Source: Mucilaginibacter sp. UR6-11 (GTDB lineage Bacteria > Bacteroidota > Bacteroidia > Sphingobacteriales > Sphingobacteriaceae). From it: a stretch of DNA of 64,000 nucleotides. The notes under the pieces were generated by a model, which had not been told where the DNA came from, did no database searches, and saw nothing but the letters and a program-made list of their open reading frames with translations. The stretch is taken from positions 143,743 to 207,742 of the forward strand of contig NZ_JAJIWO010000008.1 in the NCBI RefSeq assembly GCF_020880695.1, read 5' to 3'. This document shows, piece after piece, positions 51,977 through 62,207 of the stretch. The position numbers were made by a program, and so were the translations under genes. Within the stretch, counting starts at the first letter, position 1, and each line of letters opens with the position of its first letter.

Positions 51977-54472
51977 ATGCAAAAGATATTTAAACCTTTT
52001 TTATTAATTATTACGCTGCTTGCCATTTTTTTACCGGATGCCAAAGCGCAAACCAATCACGTTAATGTACGGTCTTTAAGCGCCAAACAGCGAAAGGCAA
52101 TGCATTCCCGCGACTCATTACTACGTACTTTTAACGGGGCCGACACTTCGGTAAATAACCTGCTGCAACGGCTGGAGCAATACAATACTTCGTTTAACCA
52201 GATCAAAAATAATTTTTCTGATGGTTTGGATACCGCGGATATCGGCGAGAAAGTGCCGTCAACTTTAAGAAGGCTTAATAAAATAAAGGACCAGGCCAAT
52301 ACACATAAAGCCAGCACCCTGCGCTATTTATTTGTTTTAAGAGACAATCTTGACCATATACAGGGGCGGCTGGAAGGCTGGCAGAAAGACCTGGATGCCA
52401 TTAACAACAAATTGGTTGTTAACCAAAAAGAACTCATAAAATTTACAAAAGATTCGCTATTGCTGAAAACCATTCCGTCTGACAGCGTACTGCGAATGAC
52501 ATTTTTTGACCGGCGCAAAGCGGTTATTCTCTTATGGATAACTACCGACTCTATCAACCGGCGCAACCTGTTTAAGATCAACCTGCTGCAAAACAGGGTG
52601 GCTGTTGCCTATGCCAGCGCTTTAGACGAAACCGATTTAATAGACACTAAAGTTGGCCGGTTTGCAGAACGCGCCTTCCAGGGCGAGTTTGGCTATTTGT
52701 GGGACATTGATCCCCAGTATAACAACATCCGGTCGTCGATAGCGGGCACCATTAGCCTTAACAGCACCCAGCTTTACTATTTTATCAGAAAAGAAACCAC
52801 ACTACATTTTATAAGCCTGGTATTTTTTGTCCTGGTAGTTGGCTGGATCACCTATAACCGCGAAAAAACCAAGCGCGAAAGCGAAAGCCCGGATCTTATT
52901 TTTAAACAGGCCAATTATATTTACCGGTATCCCATCCTGTCATCCATGCTGGTGCCTATCGCTATCATTCCCTATTTTTATGATCATCCGCCGGTAATAT
53001 TTCTGGAATGCTTCTTTTTAACATCGTTGATCCTGGTGATGATATTGGTAAAAAAGGTTTTCCATCCCGATTTGTTTACTGCGCTAAGCCAGTTATTTTG
53101 TTTAACCATTGTTTACAGCGCCAGTAATTTACTGATCCAGATCACCAACCTTGACCGCTTTGTGATTTTGTTTTTAAGTATCGCCGCTATTATAATAGCC
53201 TTCAGGCTCAATAAAAAAGTAAATGCCGCGCCTGACGACTACCCCAAGAATACCGGTTTTGTAATAAAAATATTTATCGGGCTTCAAATTCTGGCGCTGG
53301 TATGCGATATATCCGGCAGATTTAGCCTGGCTAAAATTATAAGCATCACTGCCACCTATAATTTATGGTTTTTAATAAGCCTGTACTTTGTTGTTGAAAT
53401 TATAAGCCAGGGGATTTTGCTCCAGCTACAAACCAAAAAAGACACCGACAATATCGTCAGCTGGATCGACCAGGCGCTGTTGCAGGTAAAATTCAGGAAG
53501 ATCCTGAATGTGCTGGCTACGCTGCTCTGGCTGTTCTTCCTGTTTCAGAATTTAAATGTTGACGATGCCGCTACAGATTATGTCACGGATCTTTTGGATC
53601 AGCCCCGTACGGTCGGCGGCGCTTCGTTTACTTTCGGGGGGTTTGTTATTTTCATAGCTGTAATCTGGCTGTCGTCTGTATTATCAAAGATCATCAGTTA
53701 CTTTTATGATATCTCTGCGCAACGCTCAACCGATATTGATGCGTTAAAAAAGAAAAACCGCACCTCTACCCTGTTAATCCGTATCGGTGTGTTTACTTTA
53801 GGGTTTTTTCTGGCGGTATTTGCCTCCAATTTCCCATTGGATAAGATCACCATTATTATAAGCGCGTTTGGCATAGGTATTGGTTTTGGCCTGCAAAACA
53901 TTGTAAATAACCTGGTATCGGGCCTGATACTGGCCTTTGAAAAACCGGTGCAGATAGGCGACATCATTGAAGTGGATAATCGCTCGGGCACTATCACTGA
54001 GATAGGTATCCGCTCAAGCAAAATAGCCACCAGCGACGGCGCCGAAGTGATTGTACCAAATGGCGACCTGATTTCGCACCATGTAATTAACTGGACCCTG
54101 AGCAACAACAACCGGCGCATTGAACTGATTATAAGTGTTAAGTACGGATCTGACCTTGAAAAGGTAAAAACGCTACTGCTCGATGTACTAAACACCCGGG
54201 AAGATATTATGACAGAACCACATCCATTAGTTTTTCTGCATAATTTAACGGGCAGTTCGGCTGATTTTAGGATATTGTTTTGGGCCGATGACATTAACCG
54301 CTGGCTCGAGCTAAAAGATCACGTACTAAGCGATATTTTTATCTCTTTTGACAAGGCGGGCATCGAGCTGGCTTCTACCGCCCAGGATCTGCATTTAAAG
54401 CTTCCCGACGGAAAAACCATAAATATTGATAATAACGGCCCGCCTGAAAACTTACCGGAGAAAAGTAAATAA
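51977..54472 (+). CDS. Large mechanosensitive channel, MscS family
   Basis: 831 residues with a signal peptide (ending DAKAQ) and a periplasmic helical domain (about 30-260). About ten membrane helices follow, then the MscS pore and beta domain (about 610-720; GIGFGLQNIVNNLVSGLILA, GDIIEVDNRSGTI) and an alpha/beta C-terminus. It resembles MscK/MscM-like channels that relieve osmotic stress. Confidence 0.9.
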   Translation: MQKIFKPFLLIITLLAIFLPDAKAQTNHVNVRSLSAKQRKAMHSRDSLLRTFNGADTSVNNLLQRLEQYNTSFNQIKNNFSDGLDTADIGEKVPSTLRRLNKIKDQANTHKASTLRYLFVLRDNLDHIQGRLEGWQKDLDAINNKLVVNQKELIKFTKDSLLLKTIPSDSVLRMTFFDRRKAVILLWITTDSINRRNLFKINLLQNRVAVAYASALDETDLIDTKVGRFAERAFQGEFGYLWDIDPQYNNIRSSIAGTISLNSTQLYYFIRKETTLHFISLVFFVLVVGWITYNREKTKRESESPDLIFKQANYIYRYPILSSMLVPIAIIPYFYDHPPVIFLECFFLTSLILVMILVKKVFHPDLFTALSQLFCLTIVYSASNLLIQITNLDRFVILFLSIAAIIIAFRLNKKVNAAPDDYPKNTGFVIKIFIGLQILALVCDISGRFSLAKIISITATYNLWFLISLYFVVEIISQGILLQLQTKKDTDNIVSWIDQALLQVKFRKILNVLATLLWLFFLFQNLNVDDAATDYVTDLLDQPRTVGGASFTFGGFVIFIAVIWLSSVLSKIISYFYDISAQRSTDIDALKKKNRTSTLLIRIGVFTLGFFLAVFASNFPLDKITIIISAFGIGIGFGLQNIVNNLVSGLILAFEKPVQIGDIIEVDNRSGTITEIGIRSSKIATSDGAEVIVPNGDLISHHVINWTLSNNNRRIELIISVKYGSDLEKVKTLLLDVLNTREDIMTEPHPLVFLHNLTGSSADFRILFWADDINRWLELKDHVLSDIFISFDKAGIELASTAQDLHLKLPDGKTINIDNNGPPENLPEKSK

Positions 54473-54503
54473 CAGCCAAAGGTTAACTAATAATTCGTAG
54501 CTG

Positions 54504-55544
54504 CTAATAAAACCGGCGAGGGTCCAGGTCAGTAAATTTTTTTAACTTTTTTACAAAGAAGGCCCACATAATGCTGCCATGGTACATCCCGGTAAGCTTA
54601 GCATTATATTTTTTCAAATGGGTGCTTGATGCATGGCTGCCCTCATCAAAAACATGCAGCAGAAAGTACCGGTGGGCCCGGCTCACTGCCCAGGCATCCT
54701 TGCGCTTGCCTTCGGTTAAAAATCTTAACAGGGCGGCAAAATCAAGTACAAACCGGGCGCCTATCACAATAAAACCTTTCCAGAATGGCAGGTTTTTTTT
54801 AATTAGTAACAGGTTGTTCCTGAAATTTAAATAAGTTTTAAAAGGATTTTCGGCAGTAAGCGTACCACCACCCACATGAAACACTTCCGACTGGGCGCAG
54901 TACATCACTTTATGACCGCTATTTTTCAATCGCCAGCATAGATCAATTTCTTCCATGTGCGCAAAAAACTGCTCATCAAATCCCTCGGCATCATCCCAGC
55001 ATTTCTTCTTGATAAACATAGACGCACCCGACGCCCAGAACACCTCTCCGGACTCTTCATACTGGCCCCTGTCCTGTTCCGTTTCGTTCACGATACGGCC
55101 GCGGCAAAACGGATAGCCAAAGCTGTCAATAAATCCGCCTGCGGCACCGGCATGCTCAAAGCTGTCTTTTTGATAGTAGGCCTTTATTTTAGGGGCGGCT
55201 ATCGCTATCAGCGGGTCGCTTTCCATTAAAGTTATTACAGGCTCTATCCAGCCGGGACGAACTTCTACGTCTGAGTTTAAAAGAATATAATAATCGGCAT
55301 CAACCCGGGCCAGCACCCGGTTATAACCGCCGGTAAAGCCATAGTTTGAATCGTTTTGAATAATACTTATCGATGGATACTCATCCTTAATAAATTCAAC
55401 CGAACCGTCGGTAGAGGCATTGTCGCCCACCACGATATCCAGGTTGGGCCATGTTGAAGCCAGAACCGATGGAAGGAACTGGCGCAGGTGTTTTAATCCG
55501 TTCCAGTTTAAAATTACAATAGCAACCTTAGGGTGGTTATTCAT
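54504..55544 (-). CDS. Glycosyltransferase family 2
   Basis: 346 residues. GT-A fold with VAIVILNWNGLKHL, VVGDNASTDGSVEF and the DxD-like LLNSDVEVRPGW. The C-terminus carries amphipathic or membrane-associated helices. It resembles rhamnosyl- or other envelope-polysaccharide transferases. Its ATG overlaps the stop of the upstream acyltransferase by 1 bp, so the genes are co-transcribed. Confidence 0.9.
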   Translation of the reverse strand: MNNHPKVAIVILNWNGLKHLRQFLPSVLASTWPNLDIVVGDNASTDGSVEFIKDEYPSISIIQNDSNYGFTGGYNRVLARVDADYYILLNSDVEVRPGWIEPVITLMESDPLIAIAAPKIKAYYQKDSFEHAGAAGGFIDSFGYPFCRGRIVNETEQDRGQYEESGEVFWASGASMFIKKKCWDDAEGFDEQFFAHMEEIDLCWRLKNSGHKVMYCAQSEVFHVGGGTLTAENPFKTYLNFRNNLLLIKKNLPFWKGFIVIGARFVLDFAALLRFLTEGKRKDAWAVSRAHRYFLLHVFDEGSHASSTHLKKYNAKLTGMYHGSIMWAFFVKKLKKFTDLDPRRFY

Positions 55545-56425
55545 TAATGTACATCCTCCGGTTTAAATTTCCATCTTCGATGAGACCATAACCAGTATTG
55601 CGGCTCTCTTTTTATTATATCTTCCAAATATTTCACGTGTGCTTTTGTGATTTCGTAGGGTTCCGTTTGTTTTGGTTCCTCAAATAACGGGATTAAACTA
55701 TAATTATAATAACCTCTTTTTACACGTACCATATTATAATACAGTACCACGCTGTTCATCGACCGGGCAATTTTTTCGGCCCCCAAAAATACAGGGGTTT
55801 TCTGATTTAAAAAATCAACAAAATAATCAAGCTCCTCACGCGATGGTGTTTGATCGCCCAATAGCGCTATCGCCGTCAGTTCATTTTTAAATTCAACCGC
55901 TTTACGCAAAGTTTGACGCATAGTTACCGGGATGGTACCAAACCGGGACCGTATCGTGTAAAAAAATTTGTCAAATATGGCATTTGATAATGGTTTATAA
56001 ACAATCATAAACTTTTTATCTGTATAAAAATAAAAATTAAGGCCAGCCAGTTCCCAATTACAGTAATGGCCGCCTATGGCAATAATGCTGCGGCCGCGGT
56101 CATAATATTTGTTAATCAGTTCAGGATTAGTGAGTACCACCCGCTTTCGCAGTTCTTTTTCGGATAGGGTTATCGCTTTTACCGTTTCAACAATAAAATC
56201 AGCGAAATATCTAAAAAACCTCTTTTCAATTATCTTGATTTCGGTTATCGTCTTTTCGGGGAAGGAATTTATTAAATTTTGGCGGACCACCCTGCGCCGG
56301 TAGTGCACGAGGTAATAAATAAAGATGTACAAAAAATCTGACAGGATGTAGAGCAGCCAAAAGGGCAGCAACGAAAACACGTATAAAAAGAATATAGCAA
56401 GTCTTAAAAGTGCATTCTTTATCAC
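55544..56425 (-). CDS. LpxL/HtrB-like acyltransferase 1
   Basis: 293 residues with an N-terminal membrane helix (LFFLYVFSLLPFWLLYIL-type). The acyltransferase motif GGHYCNWELAG has the His-x4-Glu core (about 119-124), and LGDQTPSREELD and YWLWSHRRWK end the domain. This family acylates lipid A precursors or related lipids on the inner membrane. It is transcribed between a paralogue (56535) and the GT2 gene. Confidence 0.9.
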   Translation of the reverse strand: MIKNALLRLAIFFLYVFSLLPFWLLYILSDFLYIFIYYLVHYRRRVVRQNLINSFPEKTITEIKIIEKRFFRYFADFIVETVKAITLSEKELRKRVVLTNPELINKYYDRGRSIIAIGGHYCNWELAGLNFYFYTDKKFMIVYKPLSNAIFDKFFYTIRSRFGTIPVTMRQTLRKAVEFKNELTAIALLGDQTPSREELDYFVDFLNQKTPVFLGAEKIARSMNSVVLYYNMVRVKRGYYNYSLIPLFEEPKQTEPYEITKAHVKYLEDIIKREPQYWLWSHRRWKFKPEDVH

Positions 56426-56534
56426 AGTTCACAGGTAGTTTTTGCAAACTTAAACCATCGGGCCAAAACAGCCGGTGCTAAAACGGCGTTTGTGAACTAT
56501 TACTAAATATTTTTACATTAATGTTATCAAAACA

Positions 56535-57410
56535 TTAAACTTCGGGCTCCGGTTTAAACTTCCACCTTCGGTGAGACCATAGCCAATACTGCGGCTCGCG
56601 CTTTATCATCGCGTCCAGGTATTTAACATGGGCCTCGGTAATTTCGTAGGGGGCGCTGTCTTTCGAGTTTTCCACAAGCGGCACAATGGTATAGGTATAA
56701 TATCCCCTCTTCACGCGCCTCATGTCATAAAAAATTACGGCCGAGTCAATCATTTTCGCAATTTTTTCAATCCCCAGAAACACCGCGGTAGGCTGGTTCA
56801 GAAAATCAGTAAAGTAATTGGTTTGCTCTCTCACCGGTGTTTGGTCGCCGGCAAAAACCGTTACTGTAAATTCATTTTTATGGGCCACCATGGTGCGCAG
56901 TGTTTGCTTCATGGCTACCGCTACGGCGCCAAAACGAGTTCTTACTTTTACAAAGAACTCATCAAACACACTACTGGTTAGCGGTTTATAGATTACAAAT
57001 AAACGGGTGTGAATACTAAACTCCATCCCCGCCCACTCCCAGTTACAATAATGCCCGGCTACTGCGGTTACACTTTTACCTTTTGCTTCATAGTTCTTTA
57101 CCACTTCGGGGTTGGTTACTACCACACGGCGTTGCATTTCTTCTTTCGAGATGCTGATCATCTTTATCGTTTCAATGATCAGATCGGCCAGGTATTTAAA
57201 ATACTTTTTTTCGATGGCGGCCCATTCTGCGGCCGATTTTTCGGGGAACGCGTTGCGGAGATTTTCCTGCACAACCTTGCGCCGGTAACGAATAACATAG
57301 AACAATACAACAAACAAACCGTCAGACACCAGGTACAATAACCAAAAAGGCAATAAAGAGATCAGGTATAAAAAGAATATACCTAATCTTGAAAGCCCTT
57401 TATTTATCAT
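56535..57410 (-). CDS. LpxL/HtrB-like acyltransferase 2
   Basis: 291 residues, a clear tandem paralogue of the gene at 55544, with AGHYCNWEWAG, AGDQTPVREQTN and YWLWSHRRWKFKPE. The two genes lie 109 bp apart and probably arose by duplication, with possible division of acyl-chain or substrate preference. Divergent from WbqC with only 38 bp between starts. Confidence 0.9.
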   Translation of the reverse strand: MINKGLSRLGIFFLYLISLLPFWLLYLVSDGLFVVLFYVIRYRRKVVQENLRNAFPEKSAAEWAAIEKKYFKYLADLIIETIKMISISKEEMQRRVVVTNPEVVKNYEAKGKSVTAVAGHYCNWEWAGMEFSIHTRLFVIYKPLTSSVFDEFFVKVRTRFGAVAVAMKQTLRTMVAHKNEFTVTVFAGDQTPVREQTNYFTDFLNQPTAVFLGIEKIAKMIDSAVIFYDMRRVKRGYYTYTIVPLVENSKDSAPYEITEAHVKYLDAMIKREPQYWLWSHRRWKFKPEPEV

Positions 57411-57448
57411 TATTTTCGTCGAGTTTTATCTGCAAACATAATATTAAT

Positions 57449-58060
57449 ATGATTGAAAAAGGCGCTGTACTACCAATGTTTTATCTTCCGCCTGTTGCGT
57501 ACTTTACGAAACTGAACGCTTACCAGCCTGATATCGTTATAGAAAGCCAGGAACATTTTCCAAAACAAACCTACCGCAACCGCGCCGAAATCTATTCGCC
57601 CGATGGCATACTTACACTTACAGTGCCGGTGGTTAAAGGTTCAAAATTGCACACGCCAATAAAGGATGTTAAGATCAGTTACGACTTTAAATGGCAGCGC
57701 CAGCACTGGATGGGCCTGGAGACCTGCTACCGGCGGTCGGCTTATTTTGAATATTATGAAGATGATTTTGCACCTTTCTATCAACAGCATTTCAACTATC
57801 TTTTTGATTATAATGAGCAGCTTTTACAAATGCTGCTGAAATTTGTCAAGATCCCGTTGCCGCTGCAGTATACCGCGACCTATGAAGCCGGATACCCGGG
57901 GCTGGATGATTACCGTGGTGCCATCAGCCCTAAAAAGGAATATATATTTGAACAAAAGCCCTATTTTCAGGTTTTTGAAGAGCGCAACGGATTCATCAAA
58001 AATTTAAGTATTGTTGATTTACTGTTTAACCAGGGTCCGCAAACCATTAATTATTTATAA
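57449..58060 (+). CDS. WbqC family protein
   Basis: 203 residues from MIEKGAVLPMFYLPP (57449); an earlier ATG at 57389 lies inside the divergent gene and is rejected. The WbqC signature is visible in SQEHFPKQTYRNR, GILTLTVPVVKG and YRRSAYFEYYEDDF. The family occurs in O-antigen and other sugar loci; activity unknown. The stop overlaps the corA start by 1 bp. Confidence 0.85.
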   Translation: MIEKGAVLPMFYLPPVAYFTKLNAYQPDIVIESQEHFPKQTYRNRAEIYSPDGILTLTVPVVKGSKLHTPIKDVKISYDFKWQRQHWMGLETCYRRSAYFEYYEDDFAPFYQQHFNYLFDYNEQLLQMLLKFVKIPLPLQYTATYEAGYPGLDDYRGAISPKKEYIFEQKPYFQVFEERNGFIKNLSIVDLLFNQGPQTINYL

Positions 58061-59178
58061 TGAGCCATATTAAAAGAGTACGTTATAAAACCGGCAGACA
58101 AAAAGTAGGCGAGCGCCCCGGTGCCATCAACATTCCTGATGACGCGCTGAAACCCGTTATAGCCGTATATTCATACAACGAAAAAGAGCTGGTAAAGGCC
58201 GACGGGCATGATATCAAAGTTATACTTGACCAGTTTAAAAAATGTACCGACCATACGCATTGGATACAAATAAAAGGCTTGGGCGATGCCAAACTGATTG
58301 AAGATATAGGCACGCACCTTAAAATCAATCCGCTGGTGCTGGAGGATATTGTAAATACCCACCAACGGCCAAAATTTGATGAATATGATGATTACGTTTT
58401 CAGCGTGAGCAGGCAAATTTATTTTAATGAGGAAAATGAGCTGTGCAACAACCAGTTTTCAACCCTGGTGAAAAAAAATCTGATCATCAGTTTTGAAGAG
58501 ACCCACGCCGAGCATTTTGAAGCGGTAAAGGCACGGCTGGCCGCCGGTAAAGGCGCTATCCGCACCGCCGGCCCGGGTTATATGTGTTACGCATTATCAG
58601 ATACCATTATAGATACTTACTTTGTACTACTGGCCAAAATTGGCGATGAGCTGGATGTCATTGAGGACCGCCTATATACCAATGCGGACAAAACCATCAT
58701 GTACGATACCCAGCAATTAAAACGCACCCTGATTATATTACGAAGGATAACCTGGCCCGAGCGCGATAAGATCAATGATATTTTACGAACCGAAAATCCG
58801 TTGGTTACGGCCGAGGTTAAACTGTTTTTGCGCGATGCTTATGACCATTGCATACAGGTAATGGACCTGATAGAAAACTACAAGGAGATAGCCAATAGTG
58901 TGATTGATTTATACCTTTCAATGGTAAGCAACCGCATGAACGAGATCATGAAAGTGCTTACCATCATTTCGGTAATATTTATACCGCTGACCTTTGTAGC
59001 CGGTATTTACGGGATGAATTTTGCACGGGTTGACCCGATAACAAACCGGCAAATGCCGGATAATTTACCCGAATTATACTCGCCGCACGGGTATTTTTAT
59101 GCGCTTGGCGGTATGGCTATTATAGCTATTATACAGGTAATTGTATTTTGGAAAAAGGGCTGGTTCACTAAATTATAA
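58060..59178 (+). CDS. corA: CorA magnesium/cobalt transporter
   Basis: 372 residues. A long cytoplasmic N-terminal domain and a stalk helix are followed by two C-terminal helices joined by the signature YGMNF. The second Mg2+ system in the window besides mgtE. Its start overlaps the WbqC stop, so the two share a message. Confidence 0.94.
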   Translation: MSHIKRVRYKTGRQKVGERPGAINIPDDALKPVIAVYSYNEKELVKADGHDIKVILDQFKKCTDHTHWIQIKGLGDAKLIEDIGTHLKINPLVLEDIVNTHQRPKFDEYDDYVFSVSRQIYFNEENELCNNQFSTLVKKNLIISFEETHAEHFEAVKARLAAGKGAIRTAGPGYMCYALSDTIIDTYFVLLAKIGDELDVIEDRLYTNADKTIMYDTQQLKRTLIILRRITWPERDKINDILRTENPLVTAEVKLFLRDAYDHCIQVMDLIENYKEIANSVIDLYLSMVSNRMNEIMKVLTIISVIFIPLTFVAGIYGMNFARVDPITNRQMPDNLPELYSPHGYFYALGGMAIIAIIQVIVFWKKGWFTKL

Positions 59179-59179
59179 T

Positions 59180-60244
59180 TTAATCCGGGACATACTCCAG
59201 CGGCAGTTGATCTGCAATGCGCTTGCGGCCCCAAAAGCCCTGTATCAACAATGTCTTGTAATCAGAATAGCTGCCACGGCGATCAATCTGGGCATCGGTC
59301 ATAAATATGGAACCGGTATAGTCCAGGTTCTCGAGCGTGATATCCGATACCATGTTGCGCCCGTCTTCTTTGGCTGCTTTTTTCTTATCAAACAAAACAT
59401 AAAACCGCATTTTATTATATCTGAAAACCATTAGGGTGCTGTCAGGGTGTTTTACGATCTGTTCGGCTACAATGGGTATCGACTCAATAACCAGTGGAAA
59501 GAAAGGGCTCAAAATTTTATAAACCAGGAAGCCCTCCTTGCGTGATGTACCGGCATATAACGACCTTAAATAGTGCATTAAAGAGCCTTCATAAGCTTCT
59601 TTCCTGTTTTTTTGCCAGGTTAGTTGCTGTTGGGGCGTTCCGTTTAACTGCTCAAAAATGCAGTCGCCCTCATAATTGGTCACATCTTTACTATGATCAT
59701 ATTGGAAAAGCTTAAGCAGGTATTTAATACGATAACCTAAGGTGCTGTTTTCAATAATCAAAAAGTCGGAAGTGGTTGCTTTCAATATAGATTTAGCGGT
59801 TGAAAACTCTAACAATTCGGGGTTAATTATTTTACAATATTTAGCATTGTCAGATTGTCCCATAAAATATTTAACAAATGTTTTTAGGTGCTTTTCGCGT
59901 ATGGATTTATCGCCTATGACCACCTCACCTAAAAGGATCTCTTTTTCGCCAAGCGTAAGCTCAACCGTTTCTGATTTATCTTTTACAATAACATTTTGCT
60001 TTGCAGAGGCATAACCCAGCATATTAACCACTAACTGGTAAGTACCGGCCGCTATCGTATTAAACTTAAAATAACCCTGACCGTCAGTAATGGTAATTTT
60101 TTCTGATCCGGCAATAAATACAGTTGCCGATTGGATTTTCTCGCCTTTTGAATTTTTAACGGTTCCGGTTATGGTATAAGTATGCTGTGCGTAGGTGTTT
60201 AGTTGAAACAGCACGAAAACAAATAATGCAAGGATCTTTTTCAT
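59180..60244 (-). CDS. CarboxypepD_reg-like domain protein (354 aa)
   Basis: 354 residues, signal peptide ending NTYAQ. The CarboxypepD_reg-like domain (about 24-105; GTVKNSKGEKIQSATVFIAG) is followed by the same unknown domain as its neighbours: LKTFVKYFMGQSDNAKYCKI, LIIENSTLGYRIKYLLKLF and EAYEGSLMHYLRSLYAGTSR. It overlaps no gene but ends 1 bp after corA. It forms a tandem pair with the next gene. Function unknown. Confidence 0.85.
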   Translation of the reverse strand: MKKILALFVFVLFQLNTYAQHTYTITGTVKNSKGEKIQSATVFIAGSEKITITDGQGYFKFNTIAAGTYQLVVNMLGYASAKQNVIVKDKSETVELTLGEKEILLGEVVIGDKSIREKHLKTFVKYFMGQSDNAKYCKIINPELLEFSTAKSILKATTSDFLIIENSTLGYRIKYLLKLFQYDHSKDVTNYEGDCIFEQLNGTPQQQLTWQKNRKEAYEGSLMHYLRSLYAGTSRKEGFLVYKILSPFFPLVIESIPIVAEQIVKHPDSTLMVFRYNKMRFYVLFDKKKAAKEDGRNMVSDITLENLDYTGSIFMTDAQIDRRGSYSDYKTLLIQGFWGRKRIADQLPLEYVPD

Positions 60245-60266
60245 TTAGAAGGTGGGGCTTTGTAAT

Positions 60267-61364
60267 TTAATTAGGTGAAGATGGAGATTTATCGGGATTG
60301 TATTCGAAAGGTAACTGATCTGCCACTCTTTTCTGGGCCATGAAACCAGAGATATATAAATTCTTGATATCATACTCTTCGATACAACCTTCGCTATCAA
60401 ACTGCCCGTAAATTTTATAAACCGTGCCGTTTCGGGGGATTCTGTATAGTCTTACGTCTTTATTTCCTGTTACCGGGTCCTCCAGTGCAGCCTTTTCTTT
60501 ATCAAATAACGTGTAAAACCAGCTATCGCCGAATTTAAACCGGGCCAGGTTATTACCCGTTCGCTTAATAATTTGGTCAGGGTGAACAGGCATTGGCCGC
60601 ATATCTACAACGGGCCTATCATAGGCGGTAACCTCATATAATATAAATCCTTCCTTGCGTGCCGTACCGGCGTATATAGATCTCAAAAAGTGCATCATCG
60701 ATCCCTGGTAGGCCAATTTTCGGTTATTTTCCCAAATTGCCTGTTGCGCCGGGGTGCCTGTTAAAGCTTCAAAACTATAATCGCCATCATAATGAAAATA
60801 TGCGCCGTTAAATGAGCCCCTAAAATATTTAAGCAAATATCTTACACGGTAACCCAATGCCTGATTTTCAATGATCAAAAAATCTGATGATATTGCAAAT
60901 AAAGCGGTCTGGTTTTCATAGAACTTGATTATTTGCGGATTAAGTATTTTGCAGTCCTTACTGTTACTGCCTTTACCTATAAAATAACTGGTAAAAATAT
61001 CTAATTGCCATTGCCTTCTTTTATTTACCTTACTGCCTATAACTACTTCGTTAAGCACCGTCTCGCTTTCGTCTAATTTCGCGTCAAGCACTTCATCCTT
61101 ATTTTCAATAACTATAGTTTGCCTTAAAGGGTTATACCCCACCATGGTTACAACTAACTGATAAATGCCCGGTTTAACTTTAAAGTTAAAACTGCCATTA
61201 GCATCTGTAGCCATAATTTTTTCAGAACCCGCCACAAATACAGTTGCCGATTGAAGCGCCACGCCCTTTGAACTTTTAACTGTCCCGCTGATAGTGTAAA
61301 CCGCCTGTGCACGGCTATCAAACCGGAGGAATAAAACAGTTAACAGGGCCAGGAGATATTTCAT
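60267..61364 (-). CDS. CarboxypepD_reg-like domain protein (365 aa)
   Basis: 365 residues, signal peptide ending DSRAQ. It is the closest relative of the gene at 59180, with LDIFTSYFIGKGSNSKDCKI, LIIENQALGYRVRYLLKYF and LAYQGSMMHFLRSIYAGTAR. It is transcribed 22 bp upstream of that gene. A third member is at 46105. The conserved HFLRS and RKEGF motifs suggest a defined but unnamed domain. Confidence 0.85.
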   Translation of the reverse strand: MKYLLALLTVLFLRFDSRAQAVYTISGTVKSSKGVALQSATVFVAGSEKIMATDANGSFNFKVKPGIYQLVVTMVGYNPLRQTIVIENKDEVLDAKLDESETVLNEVVIGSKVNKRRQWQLDIFTSYFIGKGSNSKDCKILNPQIIKFYENQTALFAISSDFLIIENQALGYRVRYLLKYFRGSFNGAYFHYDGDYSFEALTGTPAQQAIWENNRKLAYQGSMMHFLRSIYAGTARKEGFILYEVTAYDRPVVDMRPMPVHPDQIIKRTGNNLARFKFGDSWFYTLFDKEKAALEDPVTGNKDVRLYRIPRNGTVYKIYGQFDSEGCIEEYDIKNLYISGFMAQKRVADQLPFEYNPDKSPSSPN

Positions 61365-61440
61365 TATAGTGTCAAGGCTATTGTTGGTTTATACAATGTG
61401 AAGATAAAAATATTAACCAAACATTAGCACCCCCCCCAAA

Positions 61441-61473
61441 AAAGCCACCTTACTTTAGGTAAGATGGCTTTTT
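61441..61473. terminator. Rho-independent terminator of msrA
   Basis: AAAAGCCACCTTAC / GTAAGATGGCTTTT with a 5-nt loop and one mismatch. It lies 15 bp after the msrA stop; A and T flanks make it usable from both sides. Confidence 0.85.
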
Positions 61474-61487
61474 ATAATATGATATTT

Positions 61488-62144
61488 CTATTTCTGGAAC
61501 TCGGGCTTTAAAAAAGCTTTTTCCATGGCGCGCATTTTCATAACCTTTGGTACAGAAACCGACTGGATATAACCGGCAGAGGGATGTGCCCGGTAATATC
61601 CCTGGTGATACCTTTCCGCTGCATAAAAAACCGTGAACGGAACCACCTGCGTTACTATAGGTGCATTGTAATGATGCGAGGCATTAATTTTTTTAATCAA
61701 TGCCAATAAAATTGCCTTCTCTTCGGGTGTGCGGTAAAACGCTATCGAACGGTAGTCGGTACCCTCATCAGGACCCTGATAGTTAAGCTCGGTTGGGTTA
61801 TGGGCGTAAAAAAAAGCCTCGGCCAGTTTTTCATAGCTGATAACCGCAGGGTCATAATACACCTGCACTGTTTCGGCATGGCCGGTGGTGCGGGTACATA
61901 CCTCTTCATAAGTCGGATTTTTGGTGGTGCCACCTGCAAAACCGGCCACTACCTGATCTACACCCTTAAGCTCGGACAGTGCTTCGCCCATGGCCCAGAA
62001 ACAACCGCCGCCAAAAGTAGCAACCGCCTGGCCGGGTTTAACTTTAGGCAGCTTTACGATATTCATATCGCCGGGTTTATCCTGGCCGTTGGCACAGCCA
62101 AAAACAACCAGGCTAAATAAAATGTACAGGATTGAATTTTTCAT
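61488..62144 (-). CDS. msrA: Peptide methionine sulfoxide reductase A, lipoprotein
   Basis: 218 residues. Lipobox VFGC (cysteine about 17) suggests an outer or inner membrane anchor in the periplasm. The catalytic motif is GGGCFWAMGEAL (Cys about 48), with GHAETVQVYYDP and AAERYHQGYY. It repairs oxidised methionines in envelope proteins. No msrB gene is in the window. Confidence 0.94.
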   Translation of the reverse strand: MKNSILYILFSLVVFGCANGQDKPGDMNIVKLPKVKPGQAVATFGGGCFWAMGEALSELKGVDQVVAGFAGGTTKNPTYEEVCTRTTGHAETVQVYYDPAVISYEKLAEAFFYAHNPTELNYQGPDEGTDYRSIAFYRTPEEKAILLALIKKINASHHYNAPIVTQVVPFTVFYAAERYHQGYYRAHPSAGYIQSVSVPKVMKMRAMEKAFLKPEFQK

Positions 62145-62207
62145 ACCATTGAAACTTTAATAAATAAATATACGCAACCTGCCGTCAGGCGGATGGTCAT
62201 CAGGTTG

